64,000 bases of DNA from Verrucomicrobiota bacterium (GTDB lineage Bacteria; Verrucomicrobiota; Verrucomicrobiia; Opitutales; Coraliomargaritaceae), in NCBI GenBank assembly GCA_009937095.1, contig JAACDB010000035.1, positions 1 through 64,000 of the forward strand, read 5' to 3'. Of this stretch, positions 45,591 to 54,726 are shown one piece after another. The position numbers and the translations under genes are program-made. Within the stretch, counting starts at the first letter, position 1; the number at the start of each line of letters is the position of its first letter. The notes under the pieces were generated by a model. The model did no database searches. It worked only from the letters and a program-made list of their open reading frames with translations, and was not told where the DNA came from.

Positions 45591-46865
45591 CTAGTCCTTG
45601 AGTTCGCCAGCTCCGTGCAAGACGTATTTGTAGGTGCACAGTTCGTGAAGCCCCATCGGCCCGCGGGCGTGTAAGCGGTCCGTGGAAATACCGATTTCTG
45701 CGCCGAGGCCAAATTCAAACCCGTCCGAAAAACGGGTACTGGCATTATGGAAGACCGCTGCGGAATCAACGCCGTCAAGGAAAGCCTGCGCTGCGGCCTC
45801 ATCCTGAGTCACGATTGTATCGGTATGGCCGGATCCATTTGTATTAATCAAATCAATTGCAGCTTGAACGTCAGGAACAATCGCTATTGCGATAATGAGG
45901 TCGGTGTATTCCGTGGCAAAGTCCTCGGGAACAGCATCAACTAGGGGAAGGTTTGTTCCGGTCAGGATTGCGCGGGCAGCGGAGTCGACTCGCAGTTCCA
46001 CTCCGGCTTCGTGCAGAGCCTTTGCCATTCGTGGCAGATGTTCCGCGGCATCTTGATGTACGAGCAGGTTTTCTGCGGCATTACAAACACTGGGACGTTG
46101 GGTCTTGGAATTAACCACAATCGATTCTGCCAGCTCGGCCTCGACATCCCCATCTACATAAACCGAGCAAACCCCTGTGTAGTGTTTGATGACTGGGATT
46201 CGGCTATTCTCAACAGTGAAACGGATGAGACCCTCACCACCGCGTGGGATAATGCAATGAATGGTATCATCCTGACGAAGCAGGACATTGAGCGCAGCGC
46301 GGTCGGTAGTGGGTATAACCTGCACTGCGTCAGAGTTAATACCAGAGGCTTCAAGAGTCTGTTGAATCAATTCTGCCAGTTTCATATTGGAATGAAAGGC
46401 TTCCTTGCCGCCGCGCAGGATCGAGGCGTTTCCGGATTTAAGGCAGAGAATAGCGCAATCAACGGTTACGTTGGGACGGGATTCGTAAATAATCCCGATG
46501 ACACCCATCGGCACGCGACGCTTGCGCAGATCAAACCCTCGGGGCGGTTGCATACGTTCTATTTCTTCCCCGACCGGATCGGGGAGGGTGGCGACTTGCC
46601 GTACGCCCTCTGCCATTTTTGCAATTCGTCCCGCTGTAAAGGTCAGTCGTTCCAGCATGGGTCCGGAAAGGCCGTTTTCTTTGGCAGCGTCCAGATCTTT
46701 GATGTTGGCCTCTAGGATGGAGTCCGTCTCCGCAACAAGCTTTTCAGCAAGCTGCTCCAAAAAGGCATTTTTCTTTTGGGTTCCAAGGGTCGCCAATTCC
46801 AGTGAAGCCGCCCGCGCGCGACGGGCAATATCGACTACAAGTGATTCGATCTTATCTTTGCTCAT
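45591..46865 (-). CDS. proA: Gamma-glutamyl phosphate reductase
   Basis: 424-residue aldehyde-dehydrogenase-fold enzyme of proline synthesis, reducing gamma-glutamyl phosphate to the semialdehyde with [59 protein letters not shown] and the catalytic Cys in [16 protein letters not shown] are diagnostic; [20 protein letters not shown] is the conserved C-terminus. proB is not adjacent. The stop is 6 nt from the convergent aspS stop. Confidence 0.97.
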   Translation of the reverse strand: MSKDKIESLVVDIARRARAASLELATLGTQKKNAFLEQLAEKLVAETDSILEANIKDLDAAKENGLSGPMLERLTFTAGRIAKMAEGVRQVATLPDPVGEEIERMQPPRGFDLRKRRVPMGVIGIIYESRPNVTVDCAILCLKSGNASILRGGKEAFHSNMKLAELIQQTLEASGINSDAVQVIPTTDRAALNVLLRQDDTIHCIIPRGGEGLIRFTVENSRIPVIKHYTGVCSVYVDGDVEAELAESIVVNSKTQRPSVCNAAENLLVHQDAAEHLPRMAKALHEAGVELRVDSAARAILTGTNLPLVDAVPEDFATEYTDLIIAIAIVPDVQAAIDLINTNGSGHTDTIVTQDEAAAQAFLDGVDSAAVFHNASTRFSDGFEFGLGAEIGISTDRLHARGPMGLHELCTYKYVLHGAGELKD

Positions 46866-46868
46866 ATG

Positions 46869-47858
46869 CTAAGCATTGATGGCTTGAAGCAGTTCTGTCC
46901 AGACATCATGCTGCAACACACTGCCTTGTTGTTGAACTACGGCAGCACCCAGTTGGGAACCGAGGTGTGCGCACTCTGTAGCTGGCCGTCCCTCCAGCCA
47001 GCCATAAAGAAAACCTGCCGCCCAAAGATCACCGGCAGTAGTCGTGTCGATTACCTGCTTTGCCTGAACAGGGTCGATGGTATGAACCTCACCATTTTGT
47101 GCTACGAAGGATCCACGCGCCCCGATCTTTACAGCCGCGACATCGCAATGCTGATGTAAGGCGCGTGCCATAGCGGGATAGTCGTCTTGGATTCCGGTAA
47201 ATGCGGACGCCTCCTCTTCATTGGCAAAGACAATATCGACATAGCTTTCGAGAATGTCAGGCAGAACGGCGCTGGTGGCCTGCACCACTTCAAAAGAGGC
47301 GAGATCGAGGCTAATGGTGCATCCTGCCGTTTTGGCAGATTCGAGAACCTTTCGCATGAGCGCTTCATTGAAAAGTAGATAGCCTTCCAAATGTGCGAAT
47401 TCATAGCCTTCAAAATCAGGAACATTGATTTCTTCGGGCGAAAGTGTCATTGCGGCACCCAAATCCGTGCGCATGGTGCGCTCGCCGTCAGGTGTCACGA
47501 GTGAGAGGCAATGTCCATTGGGTATCGAGCCGTGCTTGAATCGGCTTGTTTCACCGCCGTGATGCTTGAACTGTTCCAGATAAAATTCTGCTATGGAGCA
47601 GTTGCCGAGTTTGCCTAGCAGGGCAGCGGGTGCGCCCATGCGAGCGAGGGCAAAGAGGGTATTTCCAGCAGATCCGCCCGGGGCACGAATGCTTCCAGCG
47701 GGTAAGTTGTTGAGCATGGATCCAAGTTCAGTGCTTTCAACGAGTAACATGCCGCCTTTGTCGCCATTGACGTTGTCTAAAAAGGCATCATCAACCAGTG
47801 CAATGGTGTCTACCACCGGGCTTCCGACGCCAATAATTTTCTTTTTCACAGAATTCAT
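46869..47858 (-). CDS. PfkB family carbohydrate/nucleoside kinase
   Basis: 329 residues. The N-terminal signature region is [20 protein letters not shown] and the C-terminal signature is [20 protein letters not shown], with the catalytic Asp (DTTTAGD instead of the usual DTTGAGD). [20 protein letters not shown] and [12 protein letters not shown] resemble adenosine-kinase/ribokinase-like members; no single substrate is clear. It ends 3 nt before the proA start and is probably co-transcribed with it. Confidence 0.87.
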   Translation of the reverse strand: MNSVKKKIIGVGSPVVDTIALVDDAFLDNVNGDKGGMLLVESTELGSMLNNLPAGSIRAPGGSAGNTLFALARMGAPAALLGKLGNCSIAEFYLEQFKHHGGETSRFKHGSIPNGHCLSLVTPDGERTMRTDLGAAMTLSPEEINVPDFEGYEFAHLEGYLLFNEALMRKVLESAKTAGCTISLDLASFEVVQATSAVLPDILESYVDIVFANEEEASAFTGIQDDYPAMARALHQHCDVAAVKIGARGSFVAQNGEVHTIDPVQAKQVIDTTTAGDLWAAGFLYGWLEGRPATECAHLGSQLGAAVVQQQGSVLQHDVWTELLQAINA

Positions 47859-47882
47859 GTAGTAACCAATTAGGGTGATTAT

Positions 47883-47913
47883 AAAAAAACCGCCAAATTT
47901 GAAAAATGACGGC
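47883..47913 (-). terminator. Rho-independent terminator after the lipoprotein gene
   Basis: On the minus strand GCCGTCA (47913-47907) pairs with TGGCGGT (47895-47889), counting two G-U pairs, and runs into a T tract formed by A 47883-47889. It lies 24 nt after the stop of the gene at 47937 and just upstream of the PfkB start. Confidence 0.72.
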
Positions 47914-47936
47914 TTTTGTGAATTTAAAAACTGGCG

Positions 47937-48344
47937 TTACAGTCCGTCTCGAATACGAGCATAAAGCACTTGAGATTCAGCTAGATTACCGAGTTCACCG
48001 ATACGAATACGAAGTTCGGTTTGGCTTTCAGCCTCAGGGATGGTTACTGTTTTAATACGAACACTAACAAGCTGGTCGCCTACTTTACGGGCATAAATCT
48101 TGATGGAATCTTTGCCATGACGCTCGCCCGTGCGAAAATAGCCCATGTCGTCCATCTCACGAATAGCGACTCGGAAGATTTCAGCGACCGAGGCGTCAAG
48201 CGGGGCGTAGAAATAGCCAGCAGTGTAGGTGGCGGATTGTTCAAGGCCGGTCTGTGGGTCAATGGCAACCTGAGTGGTGCACCCAGAATAAATTGCAAGG
48301 CCAAGGAGAGAGAAGATTGAGATGGCAAAAGCTTTTAATTTCAT
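47937..48344 (-). CDS. Small lipoprotein (DUF3568-like)
   Basis: 135 residues with a lipoprotein signal (ISIFSLLGLAIYSGC, Cys about 22). SATYTAGYFYAPLDASVAEI, FRVAIREMDDMGYFRTGERH and KDSIKIYARKVGDQLVSVRI fit a DUF3568-type alpha/beta fold, ending in IRIGELGNLAESQVLYARI. Function unknown; envelope location is inferred from the lipobox. It is a single-gene unit with its own terminator. Confidence 0.75.
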   Translation of the reverse strand: MKLKAFAISIFSLLGLAIYSGCTTQVAIDPQTGLEQSATYTAGYFYAPLDASVAEIFRVAIREMDDMGYFRTGERHGKDSIKIYARKVGDQLVSVRIKTVTIPEAESQTELRIRIGELGNLAESQVLYARIRDGL

Positions 48345-48460
48345 AATTACGGATGCAATAGGACTTTCTCGGCCAGTTCAATCCCAAGCTTGAAGAAATC
48401 TATAATTTATTTGCCGAGACTGCTGGATTTTAGGAGCGGGCAGTTCCTTGCTGGATTTTT

Positions 48461-48498
48461 ACATAAAGCGACCTGCCTCAATAAAGAAACAGGCCGCT
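48461..48498 (-). terminator. Weak candidate terminator downstream of xseA
   Basis: On the minus strand AGCGGCCTG (48498-48490) pairs with CAGGTCGCT (48475-48467) with one G-U pair and is followed by a short TTTATGT stretch. It is about 100 nt beyond the xseA stop. The poor T tract keeps confidence low. The rest of 48345-48599 shows nothing else I can name. Confidence 0.35.
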
Positions 48499-48599
48499 CA
48501 TGAACACAATACCCTAACTCACTAACTTATGAACAATTTGTAATAATATTGTCACTGATGGCTGGTATTAGTTCCGAAAAAGTTAGTTTTAGGGAAATT

Positions 48600-49961
48600 T
48601 TATTTATCTTTATCATGCTTCACCCGCCAGGTTACCGATCCATCATGGAAACGAGCCCTTATACGATCCGCTTTTTGAGCAGCTTTGGCTGAGGTGAGCA
48701 GCGTGCCGTCTGTTTTTTGAAGGATGGAGAATCCACGCTTCAAGGCGGACTGAAGGTTGGTATTTTCAAGTCTTTTATTGAGGGCAGCCAATTCAGAGGA
48801 AAAGTATTGCAGGCCTTGAGTGGTGGCGAATTTGAGACGATGGCTGATTGCATCGAGATTTTGATGAGCGAGCTCGAAACGGCGGTGGGGGTCTTGCGCC
48901 TGTAGGCGATTGTGAAGCTGTTGTTGGTGTTCGCTGTGCTTGGTTAGGGTGGCTTTATATGCGTGCAAGAGACGATTGTGGGTATCATCGACACGGATTG
49001 ACTGGAAGGCCAGTTGCCTCTGTGGCGATAAAAGCTGGAAGCGGGATTGCGCTTCTTGTAAGTGACGTCGCTTGTTTGCGGGTATCTCTTGGCCAAGTTG
49101 CTCGATCAGGCGGGCCGCCATCAGGAATCTTTGACGGGCCTCCAGTGACTTTGAAGAAATGATTTCTGCGGCAGCGGAAGGTGTTTCTGCGCGTAGGTCT
49201 GCGCAGTAGTCTGTCAGCACTTGGTCGATTTCGTGTCCGACTGCAGAAATAATGTGGCTTTTTGAGGCGGCAATACTGCGGGCAAGGGATTCGTTGTTAA
49301 AGGGCCAGAGGTCTTCAATGCTCCCGCCGCCCCGGGTCAGTACGATGCTGTCAAAAGCGGGACTGAGGGCTTCGGCATGTTTAAGAGCCGCTTGAATTTC
49401 ACCAGCGGCTTCCTTTCCCTGGACGCGTACCGGGACAACAACCACTGATCCATGAAAGTTTCGCCGTTGGAGAATTTGTAGAAAATCCCTCAAGGCGGCA
49501 CCGGTAGGGGATGTAATAACCGCTATTCGCTGGGGCAGAGTGGGCAGTTCCTTTTTGAGCTCAGCATCAAATAGACCCTCGCTAGCTAAGGTTCGTTTCA
49601 GGCGATCCAATTCAACCTGAAGCCTTCCTTCGCCGCTATGCAGTGCGATTTTAACAATCAATTGATAGCGGCCGTGCGGTGCATAGACTGCAACATCGCC
49701 TAAAACGGTAAGGGCATCTCCGTCGCATAACTCAAATTCTTGCCTGGCGGCATCGCGCGCGAAAAGGACACAAGGTATCTGGCTCCCATTATCCTTGAGT
49801 GAAAAATATATATGTCCGCTGCTTTGCTTACGGCAATTGGAGACTTCGCCCCGTACCCAGACCTGGGTAAAGCTACCCTCAAGGAGACGTTTTATTTGGT
49901 GGGTAAGCGCGGTTACGTCGAGCACTTGACTGGCGTCGGGCTGGAAATTCAAGTGGGACAT
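48600..49961 (-). CDS. xseA: Exodeoxyribonuclease VII large subunit
   Basis: 453 residues. The N-terminal OB-fold (VWVRGEVSNCRKQSSGHIYF, SLKDNGSQIPCVLFARDAAR) is followed by the catalytic domain with LPTLPQRIAVITSPTGAALR, VVVVPVRVQGKEAAGEIQAA, DSIVLTRGGGSIEDLWPFNN and ISAVGHEIDQVLTDYCADLR. A long coiled-coil follows. It degrades ssDNA together with XseB, which is not in the window. The start MSHLNFQPDASQVL at 49961 is the only good choice. Confidence 0.96.
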   Translation of the reverse strand: MSHLNFQPDASQVLDVTALTHQIKRLLEGSFTQVWVRGEVSNCRKQSSGHIYFSLKDNGSQIPCVLFARDAARQEFELCDGDALTVLGDVAVYAPHGRYQLIVKIALHSGEGRLQVELDRLKRTLASEGLFDAELKKELPTLPQRIAVITSPTGAALRDFLQILQRRNFHGSVVVVPVRVQGKEAAGEIQAALKHAEALSPAFDSIVLTRGGGSIEDLWPFNNESLARSIAASKSHIISAVGHEIDQVLTDYCADLRAETPSAAAEIISSKSLEARQRFLMAARLIEQLGQEIPANKRRHLQEAQSRFQLLSPQRQLAFQSIRVDDTHNRLLHAYKATLTKHSEHQQQLHNRLQAQDPHRRFELAHQNLDAISHRLKFATTQGLQYFSSELAALNKRLENTNLQSALKRGFSILQKTDGTLLTSAKAAQKADRIRARFHDGSVTWRVKHDKDK

Positions 49962-50058
49962 GTTTTGAAATTGAGCTGGATGTTCTTAATTGGCAACTCT
50001 TAGGTCTGAAGGAGCGAAGAGGTCTTGCCAGAATGAGGTCCTTGGCTAGCTTGCTAGC

Positions 50059-50607
50059 ATGGAAGAGGATTACAACACATCTAGTACGGGCATATTGCCC
50101 TTGGCTTTAGCAGTCTTGGCGCTCGTTATTGGCGGCGCGGGCCTTTATTTTGGGTTAAACGCGAATCAGGCCCTTCGATCACTGCAAGAGATGAGGAACA
50201 CTGAGGAAGGCGCACTTGCAAAATCAGCGCAGGAAGTTGCAAATTTAAAGGATTCTGTGAAAGGGCTGACGGATAGAAACAAGGATATTGAGAGTGCGGT
50301 GTCGCGACTGAGGGCATATGGCAATGAGCGGGATAAGCGTATTAAGAACCTAACCCTAGAAGTGGATAAGAAAAGGGATCGCACAGAAGCAAAGGCCGAT
50401 GCGATTGTGGGGAATGCCAGCCAGTCAAATAGCACTGCGGTTTCACCAACTGTGGCTGTGGGCAATTATCCCATACAATCAGGTGATACCTTTTCGAGTA
50501 TTGCATCAAAAAGCGGGGTCAAGTTACAGGCTTTGCTCGACGCAAATCCTGGGGTTGATCCGCGGCGTCTGCGCATAGGTCAAACGATTACAATCCCGGG
50601 TAATTAA
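50059..50607 (+). CDS. Membrane-anchored coiled-coil protein with LysM domain
   Basis: 182 residues. One N-terminal membrane helix (about 13-33, [20 protein letters not shown]) without a cleavage signal, a charged coiled-coil (about 35-110), a Ser/Ala-rich linker and a C-terminal LysM (about 137-181): [20 protein letters not shown] then [20 protein letters not shown]. LysM binds peptidoglycan glycans, so the protein may tether the inner membrane to the cell wall. The NUDIX start overlaps its stop (TAATG). Confidence 0.85.
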   Translation: MEEDYNTSSTGILPLALAVLALVIGGAGLYFGLNANQALRSLQEMRNTEEGALAKSAQEVANLKDSVKGLTDRNKDIESAVSRLRAYGNERDKRIKNLTLEVDKKRDRTEAKADAIVGNASQSNSTAVSPTVAVGNYPIQSGDTFSSIASKSGVKLQALLDANPGVDPRRLRIGQTITIPGN

Positions 50608-51185
50608 TGAGCCAAGACGCTCCGCTTGAGTCGCGAAGGACTCCCGCTGATTGGGAAATGCTCAGTGATGAGTTGAATTTCTCCTGTCGCGTATGGGAAT
50701 TACGCACGCGACGTTACCGGCATCCCATCAATGCGAGAGAAGGGGATTTCTACTACTTGAATTCTCGTGACTGGGCAATTGTTGTCGCAAGGACGGTTGC
50801 CGGAGCGTTGGTTATGGTGCGTCAATTCCGCTGGGGATCGAACGCTTTATCATGGGAATTGCCGGGTGGGATCGTGGACGAGGGTGAAGATCCCGTGCAG
50901 GCGGGCTTGCGGGAATTAAAAGAGGAGACCGGTTATGTTGCCAAAAAGGGGGTACTGATCGGAAAGTGCAGTCCCAACCCAGCGATTCTCAACAATCAAT
51001 GCCACATCATCTTTGCAGACGAATGCCAGCTATCCGATTCCGGAACCGCTTGGGATGAGCATGAGGAAATAGAGGTGAGGGCGCTACCTGAAGACGAGGT
51101 CATGCAATGGGTGGCCGATAGTAAAATCGGCCACGCCCTTGCGTTAGCAGGTCTCTTATTTTACCGCGTAAAGCTATCGCAATAG
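50607..51185 (+). CDS. NUDIX hydrolase (ADP-ribose pyrophosphatase-like)
   Basis: 192 residues with the Nudix box [20 protein letters not shown], continuing ETGYV (GX5EX7REUXEEXGU). The N-terminal half contains [20 protein letters not shown] and SWELPGGI, typical of ADP-ribose/nucleoside-diphosphate-sugar pyrophosphatases. It probably cleans up nucleotide sugars; the exact substrate is open. Translationally coupled to the LysM gene and convergent with the receptor gene 2 nt away. Confidence 0.9.
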   Translation: MSQDAPLESRRTPADWEMLSDELNFSCRVWELRTRRYRHPINAREGDFYYLNSRDWAIVVARTVAGALVMVRQFRWGSNALSWELPGGIVDEGEDPVQAGLRELKEETGYVAKKGVLIGKCSPNPAILNNQCHIIFADECQLSDSGTAWDEHEEIEVRALPEDEVMQWVADSKIGHALALAGLLFYRVKLSQ

Positions 51186-51187
51186 CC

Positions 51188-53299
51188 TTACCACTTATAA
51201 TTGAGGGTAGCGCCAAATTGCTGCGGATCGGCAGGGTTTTCGTATCGGCTATCATTACCATCATAGGTGTTATCAAAGTAAAAGATTCGTTTCTCGAACT
51301 TTTTGTCTAAGAGGTTTCGGCCCCAGACCGTAAGCGTCCAGTTATTGAGGCGATACCCGAAAGCACCATTCAATATAGCATAGCTACTGCGTTTTTGGTC
51401 GTGGCTGTTCGACTCATAGTAGGCATCACTGCCAGCTAGGGTGCTATTGGCAAAGAAGCCGTTTCCATGCATATAATCGAGGCGTAAGCTGTAGGTATAA
51501 CTCGGAGCATTGGCGACTTCACGGGACTCATTATTCGCATAGGCTTGGCGGGTGGCTTTCATGAGGCCCAAGTTGGCGCTGAGCTTCCAGTTTGAATCAA
51601 TGACCCAGGAAGCATCCGACTCAATTCCGTAATGCTTGGCACTCTTTCCGTTGACGGTAATATAGTCGAAGAAGGATCCCGCTCCTTTGGAATCGCGGAA
51701 CTGAGGATTGTCACGATAAAGGTAGAAGGCTGTAAGGCCGGTAGAAAGGGCTCCATTTAATAGACGCTTTCTCAATCCTGCCTCAGCAGTCCAAAGGATT
51801 TCGGCATCATATTTAATCTGGTCATTTTTTGTGAAATTTGGAGTGCTGGCTCCTCCAGCTTTATAACCTCTGGATAGTGAAAGGAAGCCCAGTGCGGTTG
51901 CGTCTATGTCATGTTCGTAAGTTAAGGTACCACCCCAAAGAAACTCAGAATTATCCAGAGCGTAGTCAAAAGCCACTATGGGAGCAAAACTATCGTCGGG
52001 ACCAAGGCCGTCAGCCTGAACCTTCATTTCATAATACTCGCCTCGCAATTGAAGGGTTAAACGATCCTTTGTTGATAGGTTTTTTCCAATTTGGCCAAAG
52101 AGGGCATATGCTTTAGAGTTGAAGTCTGTATTCCAACGATATCCACCCGTGGTCCATCTTGCCTTTCCAACTTCCTCAAGTCCTTGTGTATAAAATCCAA
52201 CAGTCCAGCGATCCATGCATCCAGCAGGGCTACTGGGTTCGGAGTCGAGGCGCATCTCTTGGGAATAGACTTCCCGATCCCGCCGCAAGGCGAGGGCATC
52301 GGTGTAAAAGCTATTTGATGGAGGAGTGGCGGCAGATCCCGCGCCCCAGTCGCCATCGTAGCTGTAGAAGGAATGGGTGTCAGTGTAAGTTGTGACCGTA
52401 GCAAATCGATAGCCAGCTAGGTCAGTAAAAGCGCCCCGTAGGCTGAGGGCTTTGGATTCCTGCTCATCGCGACCTGCTTCATCAGAATAAATGGTAAAGT
52501 CTGTATTGCCCAGAGACCATTCATCGTAACCGTTGTTGGCATTTGCATAAAAGAGGGTGCCATCCCAAGCCCAATCACTACTGGCTTGCCATCTGAGTTT
52601 CAGGCGCGAATTGAATTCATCGCGTTCATTGGTGTCGTCGCGATTAAGGTATGCATTCGTACGGAAACCATTGCTATTAAGTTGATAGGTGGAAAAACGA
52701 AAAGTAAGCGCCTCGGGATCGTTTTTCAGCAATGGGCCGCCAAAGGCGAGGCCGCCACCGAGTAGATTGTCCTGACCAACGGTTGCTTCTGCCTGCCCTG
52801 TCCAGTATGGAGTCGGTTCGTTGCTGACGAGTTTGATGAGACCACCGGCGGCGTTTACGCCAACCGCCCCTGCTTGTGGCCCGCGCAGGACTTCGACCTG
52901 CTGGATATCGAAGAGATTACCGATGGTGCCAAGACCGGTTAAGTCGAGGTCATCGATCAGAAAGCGTACCGAGGAGTCCGGTGTTTCCCCCTCGAATTGG
53001 GAATTTTCGCCGATACCGCGAATTTGTAAATAGCGTGGACGGGAAGTGCCGCCGGTCCAAGTTAGATTGGGGATGGCATCAATCAAATCCTGAAAATGCC
53101 TGTTGTTGCTCTGTGACATTTGTGCTTCGTCGAATGCGGTTACGCTATTGGTAGCACGGCCTAATTCAGATTCCCAGAGACTGGCAGTAACGACTAGTTC
53201 CGGGAGTTGGTGAACCGATTCGCTTGGATCAGTTGGGGCATTTGCAAGAACGCTGCAAGCTATGCTTACTAGGGCGGTGGCGGATAGGACGATTTTCAT
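51188..53299 (-). CDS. TonB-dependent outer-membrane receptor, probably for thiamine
   Basis: 703-residue outer-membrane beta-barrel receptor. A signal peptide (MKIVLSATALVSIACSVLAN) precedes a TonB-box-like LPELVVTAS. The plug domain contains DLIDAIPNLTWTGGTSRPRY, RFLIDDLDLTG, DIQQVEVLRGPQAGAVGVNA and AAGGLIKLVSNEP. Barrel strands follow and the protein ends in aromatic Trp (FGATLNYKW). A TPP riboswitch lies in its leader, so thiamine or a precursor is the likely ligand; this is inference from control, not from binding residues. ATG at 53299 is chosen: the frame open to 53356 would translate the riboswitch expression platform. Confidence 0.92.
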   Translation of the reverse strand: MKIVLSATALVSIACSVLANAPTDPSESVHQLPELVVTASLWESELGRATNSVTAFDEAQMSQSNNRHFQDLIDAIPNLTWTGGTSRPRYLQIRGIGENSQFEGETPDSSVRFLIDDLDLTGLGTIGNLFDIQQVEVLRGPQAGAVGVNAAGGLIKLVSNEPTPYWTGQAEATVGQDNLLGGGLAFGGPLLKNDPEALTFRFSTYQLNSNGFRTNAYLNRDDTNERDEFNSRLKLRWQASSDWAWDGTLFYANANNGYDEWSLGNTDFTIYSDEAGRDEQESKALSLRGAFTDLAGYRFATVTTYTDTHSFYSYDGDWGAGSAATPPSNSFYTDALALRRDREVYSQEMRLDSEPSSPAGCMDRWTVGFYTQGLEEVGKARWTTGGYRWNTDFNSKAYALFGQIGKNLSTKDRLTLQLRGEYYEMKVQADGLGPDDSFAPIVAFDYALDNSEFLWGGTLTYEHDIDATALGFLSLSRGYKAGGASTPNFTKNDQIKYDAEILWTAEAGLRKRLLNGALSTGLTAFYLYRDNPQFRDSKGAGSFFDYITVNGKSAKHYGIESDASWVIDSNWKLSANLGLMKATRQAYANNESREVANAPSYTYSLRLDYMHGNGFFANSTLAGSDAYYESNSHDQKRSSYAILNGAFGYRLNNWTLTVWGRNLLDKKFEKRIFYFDNTYDGNDSRYENPADPQQFGATLNYKW

Positions 53300-53301
53300 T
53301 A

Positions 53302-53343
53302 GGATCTCGGTTGTGTAGTTGAGATCCAGCCCCTCGGCGAGGG
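53302..53343 (-). promoter_or_regulatory. Two hairpins between the TPP riboswitch and the receptor start
   Basis: On the minus strand CCCTC/GAGGG (53343-53331, 3-nt loop) is followed by GGATCTC/GAGATCC (53327-53321 with 53308-53302), a perfect 7-bp stem ending 2 nt before the ATG at 53299. The second stem would hide any GAG-type ribosome-binding site, which suggests control of translation. The first lacks a T tract, so it is not a standard terminator. Confidence 0.5.
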
Positions 53344-53372
53344 AACGATGAGCCACTCTAATGAGCGTCTAT

Positions 53373-53473
53373 CCTTTCCCTACGCCGGTACGAGCCGGAT
53401 CAGGTTCGAAGGGATCGTTCTGTGCTAACGCAAGGAAACATCTCAGACCCATACCAGGTCGCCCCTAAGGAAA
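53373..53473 (-). promoter_or_regulatory. TPP riboswitch (Thi-box)
   Basis: Read on the minus strand, the conserved blocks appear in order: AGGGG, GGTCTGAGATG (the CUGAGA pyrimidine-sensing motif), CCCTTCGAACCTGATC (the ACCUGAUC block), CCGGCTCGTACCGG as the P5 hairpin and GCGTAGGGAA at the 3' end. TTTCC (53473-53469) and GGAAA (53379-53375) form P1. It precedes the TonB-dependent receptor and normally shuts expression when thiamine pyrophosphate is plentiful. Confidence 0.93.
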
Positions 53474-53580
53474 CTATAGAATCAGTAAAAACGATCTTTA
53501 AGTCAAACAAGGATTTTAAATCCAGTCGGATATTTTGAAAAAAAGATGGTCAAGCGAACAGAGTTTGCGAACATACAGCT

Positions 53581-54711
53581 ATGGCTCGAATATATTTATC
53601 ACCCCCCGATTTGAGCGAGGCGGATCACAAGGCGGTTGCCGCTGCTTTGGCGTCCAACTGGGTTGCTCCGGTAGGTCCGGAACTGGCGTCTTTTGAGGCG
53701 TCGGTTTGTGAGATGACCGGGCGTCAGGCTGGACTTGCGCTGAATTCAGGGACGGCAGCGCTTCACCTTGCGTTGCGCGAGCTGGGTATTGGCAAGGGTG
53801 ACATCGTGCTGTGTCCCAGCTTTACTTTTGCCGCGAGTGCCAATCCTATCCTGTATTGCGGCGCAACACCGGTTTTTCTTGGAAGCGAGGCACGTACTTG
53901 GAATTTAGACCCCGAGGCGCTCAAAGAAGCGCTGGAGGTGCTTTCTGCTTCAGGACAAAAGCCCAAGGCGGTTATTGTCGTTCAACTTTATGGACAATGT
54001 GCCGAGATGCCTGCTATTGAAAAGCTTTGTGCCGACCATGAAGTCGCGCTCATTGAAGATGCGGCTGAGGCCTTAGGCGCTTCATGCGATGGGCGACCTG
54101 CTGGCTCCTTTGGTGACTTTTCCTTCTTTTCCTTTAATGGGAATAAAATCATCACAAGCTCGGGTGGAGGCATGTTGCTTTCCAATGATGTCGCAAAGCT
54201 CGAACATGCCCGCAAACTTTCGATGCAAGCTCGCGAACCAGTGACACACTACGAGCACTGTGAACTGGGTTATAATTATAGAATGAGCAATGTCCTGGCT
54301 GCTTTGGGAAGAAGTCAATTGGCGGACCTTGAGCGCCGCATTTCTGTTCGCAAAGGACATTATGCCGCCTACGAGTCAGCCTTGGGTGATTTGCCGGGGC
54401 TTGCTTTTATGCCAGTAGTAGATGCGGAGGCAGCCAACTTTTGGCTCACTTGTATTACCATTGATCCCCTTAAGAGCGGTACGGACTCAGCCTCGGTTAT
54501 AAAGCATCTAGAGGAGTCAAATATCGAAGCTCGTCCCTTATGGAAGCCTTTGCGTTTGCAGCCTGTCTTTGAGGGTATTCAATATTTCGGCAACCACATT
54601 GAAGAGGATTTATTTTCAAAAGGATTGTGCTTACCAAGCGGTTCTTCACTGACAGATAACGAGCGAGAGACTATTATTAAACTCGTTCGCTCATGCTATA
54701 ATAAGAGCTAG
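53581..54711 (+). CDS. DegT/DnrJ/EryC1/StrS family sugar aminotransferase
   Basis: 376-residue PLP enzyme (fold type I). Hallmarks: NWVAPVGPELASFE, LNSGTAALHLALRELGIGKG, VLCPSFTFAASANPILYCGA, VALIEDAAEALGASCDGRPA and the PLP lysine in SFFSFNGNKIITSSGGGML. GYNYRMSNVLAALGRSQL matches PglE/PseC-type enzymes that aminate 4-keto-6-deoxy-UDP-sugars. The dehydratase that could supply such a keto sugar is encoded 15 nt downstream. No acetyltransferase is adjacent. Confidence 0.9.
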   Translation: MARIYLSPPDLSEADHKAVAAALASNWVAPVGPELASFEASVCEMTGRQAGLALNSGTAALHLALRELGIGKGDIVLCPSFTFAASANPILYCGATPVFLGSEARTWNLDPEALKEALEVLSASGQKPKAVIVVQLYGQCAEMPAIEKLCADHEVALIEDAAEALGASCDGRPAGSFGDFSFFSFNGNKIITSSGGGMLLSNDVAKLEHARKLSMQAREPVTHYEHCELGYNYRMSNVLAALGRSQLADLERRISVRKGHYAAYESALGDLPGLAFMPVVDAEAANFWLTCITIDPLKSGTDSASVIKHLEESNIEARPLWKPLRLQPVFEGIQYFGNHIEEDLFSKGLCLPSGSSLTDNERETIIKLVRSCYNKS

Positions 54712-54726
54712 ACAAAGATAAGATTC

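Noticed and set aside
46011-46715. 234-codon plus-strand open frame
   Set aside because: Antisense to proA with no recognisable motif or ribosome-binding site.
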